Shown here piece after piece: positions 8,654 through 18,027 of a stretch of 64,000 bases of DNA. The stretch is from Senimuribacter sp049852125 (lineage in GTDB: Bacteria > Bacillota > Clostridia > Peptostreptococcales > Anaerovoracaceae), in contig NZ_CP187532.1 in assembly GCF_049852125.1 (NCBI RefSeq), forward strand, positions 372,001 to 436,000. Direction: 5' to 3'. The notes below the pieces were generated by a model. The model was not told the origin of the DNA, ran no database searches, and saw only the letters and a list, made by a program, of their open reading frames with translations. Position 1 is the first letter of the stretch. Every line of letters starts with the position of its first letter. The position numbers and the translations under genes were made by a program.

Positions 8654-8914
8654 ATGGGAATAGAAATGGGCGTATATCTTACCTTTGGCGGAGCGTTGAT
8701 TTTAATTTTTTTGCTGGGCCGGGCCCTGTTGGTGCCGCTGAAGATGATACTGAAGCTAATTGCGAACAGTTTAGTTGGAGCGGTCCTTTTGATTGTAATT
8801 AATTTCATTGGAATGAATATCGGAATCATGATACCGATCAATGTAGTTAACGTATTAACTGTAGGAATACTAGGCGTGCCCGGTGTTATCACGCTGTTAT
8901 TGATTTGTAATTAA
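8654..8914 (+). CDS. bofA: BofA family protein (pro-sigmaK processing inhibitor-like)
   Basis: 86 residues, almost entirely hydrophobic with two to three membrane segments and the family ending in which N and P residues surround VNVLTVGILGVPG. In sporulating Firmicutes BofA holds SpoIVFB inactive in the outer forespore membrane; position after recR/yaaL is conserved. Start ATG 8654 preceded by AAGGGGG. Presence of the gene suggests a sporulating ancestry but does not prove the strain sporulates. Confidence 0.87.
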   Translation: MGIEMGVYLTFGGALILIFLLGRALLVPLKMILKLIANSLVGAVLLIVINFIGMNIGIMIPINVVNVLTVGILGVPGVITLLLICN

Positions 8915-8948
8915 TGTATACAAAATGTATATTCATGTATATTGTATT

Positions 8949-9012
8949 ATTGTCCGTACAATCTTGACAATTCTGCTGTAATGAGTTAAAGTAGTACCAT
9001 TGTTTGTACAAT
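8949..9012 (+). promoter_or_regulatory. nifJ promoter flanked by two ATTGT-N4-ACAAT palindromes
   Basis: A -35 TTGACA (8964-8969) and -10 TAAAGT (8987-8992) are separated by 17 bases. One palindrome, ATTGTCCGTACAAT (8949-8962), abuts the -35; a second, ATTGTTTGTACAAT (8999-9012), sits at the expected transcription start. Placement on both sides of the promoter suggests repressor binding. The regulator is unknown; the half-site resembles but does not match the clostridial Rex site. Confidence 0.7.
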
Positions 9013-9081
9013 AAAACGAATTGTTAGAGTTTAAAACAATTTTTTAGTTCAGAAGAAAAGAGAGAATGGGAGGAAAATCTA

Positions 9082-12000
9082 ATGGCTAAAAAAAGAATGA
9101 AAACAATGGACGGTAATACTGCCGCAGCACAGGTTTCGTACGCGTTTACGGACGTAGCAGCGATTTATCCGATCACGCCTTCGTCGACTATGAGCGAAGT
9201 AGTCGATGAGTGGGCGGCATATGGAAAGAAAAATATTTTCGGGCAGACTGTTAGAGTTGCCGAGTTACAGTCAGAGGCCGGTGCGGCAGGTACCGTACAC
9301 GGATCCCTTTCATCGGGCGCCCTGACGACTACATATACATCCTCACAGGGGTTACTTTTGATGATCCCGAATATGTACAAAATCGCGGGAGAAATGCTCC
9401 CCGCCGTATTCCATGTAGCGGCTAGAAGTGTATCTTCTCACGCTTTATGTATCTTCGGAGATCATTCAGACGTTATGGCAACTCGTCAGACAGGCTTTGC
9501 CATGCTGGCGTCCAGTTCAGTACAGGAGGTTATGGATTTAGGAGCAGTAGCGCATTTGGCGGCTATTAAAGGAAGCCTGCCTTTTGTACATTTCTTTGAC
9601 GGATTCAGAACTTCCCATGAGATTCAGAAAATCGAGACGATAGAATATGACGAGCTGAGAAAACTGATCGACTTGGATGCAGTTGACAAGTTCAGGAAAC
9701 GGGCGTTGAATCCGGAGCATCCGATGATTCGCGGTACAGCACAGAATCCAGATATCTTTTTCCAGGCCAGGGAGGCTTCTAATAAGTTCTATAATGAACT
9801 GCCTGAAATTGTTGTAGAATATATGGATAAAATCGGCGAGGTCACTGGCAGACATTATAAACCCTTTGACTATGTTGGCGCGCCTGACGCGGAAAATATC
9901 ATCGTTGCCATGGGTTCTGTCTGTGAAACCATAGAGGAATCTATGGAGAAGCTGCTTGCGGAGGGTCACAAAGTAGGACTGATCAAAGTGCGTCTTTACC
10001 GGCCTTTTGTTAAAAAATATTTTATGGATGTTTTGCCGAGAACAGTAGAGAGAATTGCTGTTTTAGACAGAACAAAGGAGCCGGGCGCTATTGGAGAGCC
10101 ATTGTATCAGGACATTAAGACTATGCTATATGGAGAAAAATACGCGCCGGAAGTATACGGCGGTAGATACGGCCTGGGTTCTAAGGATGTGACGCCTGGT
10201 ATGATTCAGGCGGTGTTCGACAATCTGTATCACAAGCACCCGAAGGATCATTTTACAGTAGGTATCGAGGATGATGTAACAGGGCATTCTCTGGGCTATA
10301 CCGTGGGTATTTCCAGAGAACCGGAGGGCACGATCAAGTGCAAGTTCTGGGGTCTGGGCTCTGACGGTACGGTAGGCGCGAACAAGACTGCTATTAAGAT
10401 TATCGGTGACAAGACCGACATGTACGCGCAGGGATACTTTGCTTATGACTCCAAGAAGTCCGGAGGCGTAACGATTTCCCATTTGCGGTTTGGACATAAT
10501 CCGATTAAATCTACCTACCAGATCAACCGAGCGGATTTTGTGGCGTGTCACAATCAGGCCTATTTGCGTCAGTACGATATGCTGAAGGATCTGCGTAAGG
10601 GCGGAACCTTCCTGCTGAACAGCCTTTGGTCGCCGGAAGAAATGGGAGATCATCTGCCGGCAAAGGTGAAACGCGATCTGGCAAAGAAGGAGATCAATTT
10701 CTATACTATTGACGCGTGGAAGATCAGTGAAGCTATCGGATTGGGAAGCAGAATCAATATGATCATGCAGGCTGCGTTTTTCAAGCTTACAGAGGTTATT
10801 CCTATTGATGACGCGATCAAATATTTGAAAGAGGGAATAGAGAAGACCTATAAGAAGAAGGGGCAACAGATCATTGACATGAACTGGAAAGCTGTAGACG
10901 AAGGTATAAACGCTATTCAGAGGGTCGAGATTCCAGAAGACTGGAAGGAAGCAGAAGATGAGAAGGGTAAGGTTATCGATTTGCCGGTGTTTATCGAAGA
11001 AGTTTTGATTCCGATGAACAGTCAGGAGGGCGACGACCTGCCGGTAAGTGTTTTTGTAAATCACCCAGACGGCTCATTTCCTCTGGGAACCAGCCGGTAC
11101 GAGAAACGCGGCGTAGCGGTACATTTGCCTAAATGGGATATGACGAAGTGCATTCAGTGTAATCAGTGTTCTTTCGTATGTCCGCATTCGGCTATTCGTC
11201 CGGTGTTGCTCAATGATGAGGAGCTGAAGAAAGCGCCAAAAGGCTTTGAGACGATCAAGGCCCAGGGAGCTAAGCTGGAGGGATTGCATTACAGAATGCA
11301 GCTGTCAGCGCTGGACTGCATGGGTTGCGGTAATTGCGCGGATATTTGTCCAGCAAAGGAAAAGGCGCTGAAAATGGAAGCTTACGCTGATGTGGTACAT
11401 GAAGCTGAAAATTGGGAATATGCTATGACGATTCCAAAGAAGGATCTGCCTGTGGATAAAAAATCGGTTAAGGGCAGTCAGTTCTGCCAGCCGTATTTCG
11501 AGTTCTCCGGCGCTTGCGCAGGCTGTGGTGAAACACCGTATTTGAAGGTAATTACGCAGCTGTTCGGTGATAGAATGATGATTGCTAACGCAACAGGCTG
11601 TTCCTCCATCTGGGGAGCGTCTGCGCCGTCGATGCCGTATTGTACGGATGAGAAGGGACATGGTCCGGCTTGGTCCAATTCTCTGTTTGAGGACAATGCT
11701 GAATTCGGTTACGGCATGGTGCTGGCGACCAAGCAGATTCGCGATAAAATTGAGAGCAATATGAAGGCGCTTCTGGAATTGGATATCGATGACGAGATGA
11801 AGGATGCCTTCAAAGAATGGCTGGAATATAAGGATCACGGTGAGGAATCTATCGCTGCGGCGGCAAAGGTTCTAAAGGCTATTGAGGATATGGAGACTGC
11901 TGACGATGTATTGAAGCAGCTGTGCGACAGAATCCTCAGATATCAGGATTATCTGGTTAAGAAGTCCATCTGGGCTATCGGAGGCGACGGTTGGGCTTAT

Positions 12001-12609
12001 GATATTGGCTACGGCGGCTTAGATCACGTATTGGCTTCCGGCGAGAATATCAACGTACTGGTGTTTGATACGGAGGTTTATTCCAACACTGGCGGCCAGG
12101 CCTCAAAGGCAACGCCGGCAGCAGCCATCGCCAAATTCGCCGCGTCAGGCAAGAAGATCAAGAAAAAGGATCTGGGCATGATGGCTATGTCCTACGGTTA
12201 TGTTTACGTAGCGCAGGTCGGCATGGGAGCGGACAAAGCGCAGTTCATGAAGGCTATTGCCGAAGCAGAAGCTTATGACGGACCTTCTTTGATCATTGCA
12301 TATGCGCCATGCATTAACCATGGGATTAAAAAGGGCATGGGTAAGTCTCAGGACAATATCAAAGAGGCGGTGGAGGCCGGGTATTGGCATCTGTACCGGT
12401 ACAACCCGGAATTGAAAAAGAAGGGTCGCAATCCGTTCATCTTAGACTCGAAGGAGCCGACAAAACCGTTCAGAGATTTCATCATGGGACAGAACCGTTA
12501 CGCGTCGTTAGCGAAGGAATTCCCTCAGTCGGCTGATAAGCTCTTTGCTATGACGGAAGCAGATGCAAGAGAAAAGTACGAGAATTATAAAAAGCTATCT
12601 GAAGAATAA
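9082..12609 (+). CDS. nifJ: Pyruvate:ferredoxin (flavodoxin) oxidoreductase
   Basis: Oxidative decarboxylation of pyruvate to acetyl-CoA with reduction of ferredoxin; central to anaerobic fermentation. 1175 residues, the full single-chain length. Seen in order: N-terminal pyruvate-binding domain with YPITPSSTM (about 31-39), the gamma domain with GLGSDGTVGANK, a ferredoxin-like domain with two 4Fe-4S motifs (CIQCNQCSFVCP from C690; CMGCGNCADICP near 746), the proximal-cluster cysteines in GACAGCGE (about 812) and the thiamine diphosphate site GGDGWAYDIGYGG near 966. AGGAGG-like site before ATG 9082. Monocistronic: own promoter and terminator. Confidence 0.98.
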   Translation: MAKKRMKTMDGNTAAAQVSYAFTDVAAIYPITPSSTMSEVVDEWAAYGKKNIFGQTVRVAELQSEAGAAGTVHGSLSSGALTTTYTSSQGLLLMIPNMYKIAGEMLPAVFHVAARSVSSHALCIFGDHSDVMATRQTGFAMLASSSVQEVMDLGAVAHLAAIKGSLPFVHFFDGFRTSHEIQKIETIEYDELRKLIDLDAVDKFRKRALNPEHPMIRGTAQNPDIFFQAREASNKFYNELPEIVVEYMDKIGEVTGRHYKPFDYVGAPDAENIIVAMGSVCETIEESMEKLLAEGHKVGLIKVRLYRPFVKKYFMDVLPRTVERIAVLDRTKEPGAIGEPLYQDIKTMLYGEKYAPEVYGGRYGLGSKDVTPGMIQAVFDNLYHKHPKDHFTVGIEDDVTGHSLGYTVGISREPEGTIKCKFWGLGSDGTVGANKTAIKIIGDKTDMYAQGYFAYDSKKSGGVTISHLRFGHNPIKSTYQINRADFVACHNQAYLRQYDMLKDLRKGGTFLLNSLWSPEEMGDHLPAKVKRDLAKKEINFYTIDAWKISEAIGLGSRINMIMQAAFFKLTEVIPIDDAIKYLKEGIEKTYKKKGQQIIDMNWKAVDEGINAIQRVEIPEDWKEAEDEKGKVIDLPVFIEEVLIPMNSQEGDDLPVSVFVNHPDGSFPLGTSRYEKRGVAVHLPKWDMTKCIQCNQCSFVCPHSAIRPVLLNDEELKKAPKGFETIKAQGAKLEGLHYRMQLSALDCMGCGNCADICPAKEKALKMEAYADVVHEAENWEYAMTIPKKDLPVDKKSVKGSQFCQPYFEFSGACAGCGETPYLKVITQLFGDRMMIANATGCSSIWGASAPSMPYCTDEKGHGPAWSNSLFEDNAEFGYGMVLATKQIRDKIESNMKALLELDIDDEMKDAFKEWLEYKDHGEESIAAAAKVLKAIEDMETADDVLKQLCDRILRYQDYLVKKSIWAIGGDGWAYDIGYGGLDHVLASGENINVLVFDTEVYSNTGGQASKATPAAAIAKFAASGKKIKKKDLGMMAMSYGYVYVAQVGMGADKAQFMKAIAEAEAYDGPSLIIAYAPCINHGIKKGMGKSQDNIKEAVEAGYWHLYRYNPELKKKGRNPFILDSKEPTKPFRDFIMGQNRYASLAKEFPQSADKLFAMTEADAREKYENYKKLSEE

Positions 12610-12623
12610 GATATGAATATGAA

Positions 12624-12659
12624 AGATATGGAATAGAGTAATCTGTTCCATATTTTTTT
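12624..12659 (+). terminator. Terminator after nifJ
   Basis: ATATGGAA/TTCCATAT stem with a 13-base loop followed by seven T residues. Confidence 0.8.
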
Positions 12660-12750
12660 GAAAAGATTTCACCGGTTGGCTATAGCTTTTTCTGCAGGAA
12701 TAAGGTATGATGAATATAACAGCTTTAATTGATTAAGGCGGAGAGGAAGG

Positions 12751-14151
12751 ATGGAGCCGATGAGCAAATATAATTTGAAATATCTTGCAGTACCTTTGCC
12801 AGAGGATATTATGAAGGAGAAGTGGAGCGGACATTTCGACCGGGCGCGTAATCTGATTGAGAGACGCCTTGAGGGAGAATTGACGGAGGCCATGCGGAGC
12901 AGACTGGAATTAGAACTGGTCAATTTACGGCATCTGGAAAAGTGCTATATCTATACGGAGGCGGAGGCTTTAGAGCAGATTCGAGGCAGAATACCATCCT
13001 TCGCGGTGGAAGAACTGAAAGAATTGCGTTTGGATAATAAGGTGGATTTCATTTATTTGGATGAAGAACCGCGTTATCTGCGCAGCTTCTGTGGGACGCT
13101 GTTTAACGTATATCCTGAATTTCGTAAAAGAGAGGCGGAGGCTCTGGGAGAGAATGTTGTTTATGAGCCTGATGCCGTGGATGAACTTTTGGAGAATTTA
13201 TCTGATGGACAGGATACTTCGGCCCATATCCATATTCGTCACCAGTTGAATCTGGAGGCGACTGGTTTGGAGGAAGGCCGTAAGGTTCGCGTTCACGTGC
13301 CGCTGCCTGTACAGCGGCAGCAGATTCATAATTTACAGGTTTTGACTGTATCGCCGGAACCGGCGGCGCTTCCATCTTTGGATGATGGATATCCTTCAGC
13401 CTACTTTGAAGGACCCGCTATGAAAGGACAGTCATATACGGTTGAATATGCTTTTGATCATGTGACAAAGTATACGGACTTATCCTACGGCGCTATGAAA
13501 GGGATGGAGAAGGAATATGCGCCTGTGCCTGCAGAGCTGCATCCGTTCTTGGAGGAACAGCTTCCGCATATACAGTTTACGCCTTACTTAAAAGAATTAG
13601 CGAAAGAACTGGTTGACAAAGACGGCGATATGTTAAAGACAGCGCGTAATATCTATGATTACATTACGACCAAGGTGATGTATCGTTTCACGAGGGATTA
13701 TGCCGCTATTGACAATCTTAGTGAATACTGTGCAATTAATCAGAGAGGCGATTGCGGTATTCAGGCTTTATTGTTCATTACTCTTTGCAGAATATGCGGC
13801 ATACCGGCACAGTGGCAGTCGGGTATAGATGCAAAACCGGGCAGCATTGGGCAGCATGACTGGGCGATGTTTTGGTTGCCGTCAAAGGGATGGCTGTATT
13901 CGGATCTTTCCTACGGAGGAGCGGCTTACCGGCGAGGCCATATGAAAAGATGGGAGTATTTCTTCGGAAACGCGGATCCATACAGGATTCCAATCAATAA
14001 CCAGTTCCAGGCTGAGTTGATTCCGGCAAAGGAATTTCCGAGAGAGGATCCTTGTGACAACCAATGTGGAGAAGCTGAGTACATGGATCGTGGTTTGTAC
14101 GGAAACGATTGGAGCTGCTCGTATACAGAGATAGATATTCATCGGATATAG
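12751..14151 (+). CDS. Transglutaminase-like cysteine peptidase-fold protein
   Basis: 466 residues, cytoplasmic by appearance (no signal or membrane segment). The C-terminal half carries a transglutaminase-like core with a complete Cys-His-Asp triad: C335 in GDCGIQ, H369 in GQHDW, D385 in YSDLSYGG. The N-terminal half (about 1-190) is helical and unrecognised. Whether it acts as a protease, peptide hydrolase or crosslinker cannot be told. ATG 12751 follows GGAGAGGAAGG; ATG 12760 is an alternative. Single-gene unit closed by a bidirectional terminator shared with the convergent transporter gene. Confidence 0.85.
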   Translation: MEPMSKYNLKYLAVPLPEDIMKEKWSGHFDRARNLIERRLEGELTEAMRSRLELELVNLRHLEKCYIYTEAEALEQIRGRIPSFAVEELKELRLDNKVDFIYLDEEPRYLRSFCGTLFNVYPEFRKREAEALGENVVYEPDAVDELLENLSDGQDTSAHIHIRHQLNLEATGLEEGRKVRVHVPLPVQRQQIHNLQVLTVSPEPAALPSLDDGYPSAYFEGPAMKGQSYTVEYAFDHVTKYTDLSYGAMKGMEKEYAPVPAELHPFLEEQLPHIQFTPYLKELAKELVDKDGDMLKTARNIYDYITTKVMYRFTRDYAAIDNLSEYCAINQRGDCGIQALLFITLCRICGIPAQWQSGIDAKPGSIGQHDWAMFWLPSKGWLYSDLSYGGAAYRRGHMKRWEYFFGNADPYRIPINNQFQAELIPAKEFPREDPCDNQCGEAEYMDRGLYGNDWSCSYTEIDIHRI

Positions 14152-14158
14152 AAGAAAT

Positions 14159-14192
14159 ATAAAAGAGCTGTTTTCTCAACAGCTCTTTTATA
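14159..14192. terminator. Bidirectional terminator
   Basis: AAAAGAGCTGTT with AACAGCTCTTTT around a short loop, A-run on the left and T-run on the right, so it can stop the transglutaminase gene on + and the transporter gene on -. Confidence 0.88.
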
Positions 14193-14208
14193 TTGTGCTT
14201 GATTTGCT

Positions 14209-15605
14209 TTATGAGAAAATCTTCAGTCCAAAGAAGGTATCTATCTGGCCGATCAGTACCAGTACCATCATCAGTGGGGCAACGAATTTAATGCAGAAAT
14301 CGAAGAACATCTGTGTACGGAATTTATTGCCCTCCAGAGTGATTTCTTCATCTACCAGTTTTGTTGGGAGAATGATAGCCATATAGCAAGCTCCCAACGG
14401 CATCAGAACGCCTTCAGAAACCAGATCAAATGCGTCTAACCAAGTGCTTTGACCAAAGAATTGAGGGAATCCGTTAGCGCCCAGTCCGTCTAAGGAGATG
14501 AGAATTGCTTCTGCCATAACGATAAGGCCCATAACGGTAGTAGTGGTTTTTCTGTCAATTGGTTTGCCCTTTTCTGCGCGCTTGTCCATGATTACAGCGC
14601 TGACAGCTTCCAGCAATGCGATAGATGAAGTAATCGCCGCGATGAAAACCAGTCCGTAGAGCAGGAAGCCAAAGAGCGGTCCTAATTTTCCCATGGCCTG
14701 GAATACAGTCTGCAAAGTAACAAACAGTAACCCAGGGCCGCCTGCCGGGTCTAAACCAGAAGCGAAGACTGCCGGCATGACTGCCAGACCGGCCATGATA
14801 GCGATGACAGTATCGGCAAATGGTATGATCAAAGCGTTTCTTTCAATGTTTTCATTTTTCTTCATGTAGGAACCATAGGTTACTGTGATACCCATACCGA
14901 GGGATAAAGAGAAGAACATCTGTCCTCCGGCAGCTGCGAGAACACTGATGAAGCCGGATCCTTTAAATACTTCCCAATTTGGTTTGAACATGAATTCCAG
15001 ACCTTCGCTTGCTCCCGGCAGCGTTACGCTTCGGATAATGACAATGACAAGCATGAGGAACAGAGCCGGCATAGCAACTTTAGTGAATTTTTCAATACCG
15101 CCGGAAACACCTGCTCTGACAATGAGAATGGTCAGCAAAACGAAGATGACGGAATAAATGACAGTCTGTAACTGATCCGTGTAGAAATCAGTGAAGAAAG
15201 CGCCGCTGTCTGTATCACCTACACCCCAGCCTGCACCAAAGAGATCGCCCAGATTAGCCAGCGCATATTTGATGCAGTAGCCACCCAGCATGCAGTAGAA
15301 GCCCAGAATCAGTAACGGGGATATCCAGCCAAACCAGCCGATAAAGCTGTATTTCTTATCGATAGATTTATAAGCGCCTACAACGCCCTTGCCGGTGTGA
15401 CGTCCCAACGCCAGTTCACCAGCACAGATAACAAAGCCTACGAAACGACTAAAATTAAGTACAGGAGCAGAAAAGCAAATCCGCCGTTAATGCCCATCTT
15501 GTAAGGAAAGCCCCACAAGTTGCCCAGGCCTACAGCAGAGCCTACCGCAGCCATGAGAAATCCAAAGCTGCTGCCCCATTGACCCTTGTTGTGTTGTTGT
15601 TCCAT
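14209..15605 (-). pseudogene. NSS-family sodium-dependent transporter, frameshifted
   Basis: Neurotransmitter:sodium symporter (LeuT-like) family, normally 11-12 membrane helices importing amino acids or related solutes with Na+. Reading from ATG 15605 (GGAGGTAG ribosome site) gives the typical N-terminus with GSAVGLGNLWGFPYKMG but stops at TAG 15438-15440 after 55 residues. A second frame open from 15408 carries the remaining about 400 residues. Alignment by eye with the tandem paralogue shows the two frames join without gap if one base is restored in the T-run at 15442-15446 (TTTC for TTTTC, complement). Either a pseudogene or a sequencing error. Own promoter at 15694-15667. Confidence 0.88.
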
Positions 15606-15666
15606 AAAACACTACCTCCAAAAAAATTAATAATATATACCAAGACAAAGTATTATACCGAATATC

Positions 15667-15694
15667 ATTATACCATGCCTATTTTATTTGTCAA
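15667..15694 (-). promoter_or_regulatory. Promoter of the first NSS transporter gene
   Basis: On the minus strand TTGACA (15694-15689), 16-base spacer, TATAAT (15672-15667); about 60 bases upstream of ATG 15605. Confidence 0.75.
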
Positions 15695-15784
15695 TCAAAA
15701 CATAAAACGATTTTGAAACTTGTTTGTACGCATAAATAACTGAATAAAATTCAATCTCTTTTTAATGGATATGTATAGTGAAAC

Positions 15785-15820
15785 AGAAAAAAGCGAGATT
15801 CGCAAGAATCCCGCTTTAGC
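15785..15820 (-). terminator. Terminator of the second NSS transporter gene
   Basis: On the minus strand AAGCGGGATTC and GAATCTCGCTT pair around a TTGC loop, followed by a T-run; lies 41 bases past the stop codon. Confidence 0.85.
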
Positions 15821-15860
15821 ATCAAATAATATGAATGATGTTTAGTATGTATGCAGCTTC

Positions 15861-17276
15861 TTAGAACAGAGTAGTAAATCCAAGGAATCCGTTTAAGGAT
15901 ACAATGATCAGAATACCGCAGATGATAGGGTCAACATACTTCAAACAGAAATGTACAAAGCCTTTTGTCTTGAAATTAGATCCTTCAGCTACTTCTTCAT
16001 CCAGGAATTTCAGTCTGGTCCAACCAAGCATGATCGCCATACCGGTAGCGCCGATCGGCATCAGAAGACCTTCTGCAAACAGATCGAAGAAGTCGAGCCA
16101 TACTTTTCCAGCTTCAGCGCCGAGGAATGCGGACAGTGGATTCCACCAACCGGAGGAACCAAGACCATCACCGGTTACGATTAAGTTGCCTGCAAGAGCG
16201 ATAATAGCTGTCAGCGCTACACATTTTGCTCTGCCGCCCATCTTGCCCTTTCTCTCCTGTGCATCTACCATAGCCTGAATACCGCCTTCCATCATACCGA
16301 TGGAGGAGGACAGAGCAGCGAAGAATATCAGCAGGAAGAAGATTAAGCTGAAGATAGGACCAATGCTTCCCATGTTCTGGAATACAGTAACCATGGTGGA
16401 GAACAGAAGTCCAGGACCCGCGTTAGGAGCTAAGCCATATGCGAATACTGCAGGGAAAATACAGATACCTGCCATAACAGCAACAAGCGTGTCTGCAATT
16501 GCTACGATTGCAGCGTTCTTTTCAAGGTTTTCACCTTTGGACAGCTTTGCGCCATAAGCGATGAGACATCCGGAAGCCAGGGACAGTGAGAAGAAGCACT
16601 GATTACCGGCGGTACCAAGTACTTTAATCCATCCAGCACCCTTGAATACACTCATGTCAGGCTTGAAAATATAAGCAAGACCGTCCATTGCTCCAGGCAA
16701 AGTGCATGCTCTGACAATGATGATAATCAGGCAGACTACCAGAGCCGGAATCGCAACCTTACAGAATTTCTCAATACCGGAAGTGCCAATGTAAACGATA
16801 AATACAGTCAGAGCCCAGAAAACTACCATATAAAGGATAGCTGGCAAACCGCTGGAGATAAAGCCTCCAAAGTATTCGTCTGCATTAGTTGTACCGATAT
16901 CTCCAGCGCCGACAACCCAGCCGATGGATGCGATCAGATATTTCATGATGTATCCACCGAAGGTGCAGTAGAATGCGACTAAGAAATAAGGTACGATGGT
17001 TTCGATAATACCAAAAATTTTGAAACCTTTGTTGGTGTGCTCAAAGCCTTCGATAGCGGCTTTTCCCGTTTTACGGCCGATGGCAAACTCGCCCATCAGC
17101 AATGGATAGCCTACCAGTACCAGGAATACCAGATAGCAGAGCAGAAATGCGAATCCACCGCTGTTACCCATTTTGTACGGGAAGGACCAAAGGTTACCGA
17201 GACCTACAGCAGATCCGATGGAAGCCATAAGGAATCCAAAATTGCTGTTAAAGCCATTGTTGTTTTTTTGTTCCAT
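15861..17276 (-). CDS. NSS-family sodium-dependent transporter
   Basis: 471 residues from ATG 17276, chosen for the GGAGGTAG site just upstream and the family start MEQKNNNG; an in-frame ATG at 17309 would add 11 residues without a ribosome site. About 11-12 hydrophobic segments. The LeuT-type sodium/substrate motif GSAVGLGNLWSFPYK lies in the first helix; the unwound sixth-helix region is seen as FFSLSLASG. Substrate probably an amino acid or amine, not assignable here. Paralogue of the downstream frameshifted gene, same strand, but separated by its own terminator and promoter, so independently transcribed. Confidence 0.93.
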   Translation of the reverse strand: MEQKNNNGFNSNFGFLMASIGSAVGLGNLWSFPYKMGNSGGFAFLLCYLVFLVLVGYPLLMGEFAIGRKTGKAAIEGFEHTNKGFKIFGIIETIVPYFLVAFYCTFGGYIMKYLIASIGWVVGAGDIGTTNADEYFGGFISSGLPAILYMVVFWALTVFIVYIGTSGIEKFCKVAIPALVVCLIIIIVRACTLPGAMDGLAYIFKPDMSVFKGAGWIKVLGTAGNQCFFSLSLASGCLIAYGAKLSKGENLEKNAAIVAIADTLVAVMAGICIFPAVFAYGLAPNAGPGLLFSTMVTVFQNMGSIGPIFSLIFFLLIFFAALSSSIGMMEGGIQAMVDAQERKGKMGGRAKCVALTAIIALAGNLIVTGDGLGSSGWWNPLSAFLGAEAGKVWLDFFDLFAEGLLMPIGATGMAIMLGWTRLKFLDEEVAEGSNFKTKGFVHFCLKYVDPIICGILIIVSLNGFLGFTTLF

Positions 17277-17329
17277 TGAACTACCTCCTAATAAAATGAA
17301 TAAATGCATTAAATTTTTATTCTGTTACC

Positions 17330-17359
17330 ATTATAAGTCAATGTATGCCGTAATGTCAA
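17330..17359 (-). promoter_or_regulatory. Promoter of the intact NSS transporter gene
   Basis: Minus strand TTGACA (17359-17354), 18-base spacer, TATAAT (17335-17330); start near 17323, giving a leader of about 45 bases before ATG 17276. Confidence 0.78.
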
Positions 17360-17541
17360 CATGTATACACGGGAAACTGCAAAATTGTTTGAATATTAAA
17401 AAATAAATTTGACAATTTATTATCAAGCACGAAAAAAGAGGTCTTTCTGGTGAATAGGGTAAAAATATGGGAAGCAATCCTTGATTTTGTTGGTGTTTCC
17501 CTTTAATATTTATAATAAAGAATTTAATCGGGAGGATAATT

Positions 17542-18027
17542 ATGGCAATCGAGAAAGTAAGGGCGTATTTTGAAATCCTTGGTATAGCAGACAGAGTGCA
17601 GGAGTTTGACGTATCCAGCGCGACGGTAGAATTGGCAGCACAGGCAGTGGGCGTAGAGGGGGCGAGAATCTGCAAGACTTTGTCCTTTAAAAGCCCGGAG
17701 GGATGCATTTTGATTCAGGTCGCCGGGGATGCGCGCATCGATAATAAAAAGTTTAAGGCGCAGTTTGGATATAAGGCCAAAATGTTGTCGGCGGAAGAAG
17801 TGGTCGCCTATACCGGTCATGCCATCGGCGGCGTGTGTGCATTTGCCATCGAAAATCCGGACGTGAAAGTGTACTGTGATGTTTCCATGCAGCGTTTTGA
17901 CACCGTATCTCCTGCGTGCGGCAGCGCCAATAGCGCCATCGAATTGACCTGTGACGAACTGTTTCGCTATTCCAAAGCAGAGGCCTGGATCGATGTGAGT
18001 AAGCTGCCGGAGGAAGGACAGAAATAA
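17542..18027 (+). CDS. YbaK/EbsC-type aminoacyl-tRNA deacylase
   Basis: 161 residues spanning the whole YbaK/ProX fold. This family hydrolyses mischarged aminoacyl-tRNA (for example Cys-tRNAPro or Ala-tRNAPro) in trans. Recognisable: CKTLSFK with the lysine conserved in the active pocket, the turn HAIGGVCAFA (GGV-type catalytic loop) and a C-terminal CDELFRYS. GGGAGGAT ribosome site before ATG 17542. Its stop overlaps the ATG of the YitT gene (TAATG), so the two are coupled. Exact tRNA specificity unknown. Confidence 0.88.
   Translation: MAIEKVRAYFEILGIADRVQEFDVSSATVELAAQAVGVEGARICKTLSFKSPEGCILIQVAGDARIDNKKFKAQFGYKAKMLSAEEVVAYTGHAIGGVCAFAIENPDVKVYCDVSMQRFDTVSPACGSANSAIELTCDELFRYSKAEAWIDVSKLPEEGQK

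Noticed and set aside
10126..11064. 312-codon open frame antisense to nifJ
   Set aside because: Shadow frame produced by codon bias of nifJ; no ribosome site, and the plus-strand protein is full length and conserved.
14885..15157. Plus-strand frame opposite the NSS transporter
   Set aside because: Antisense shadow with no start signal; the minus strand encodes conserved membrane helices here.
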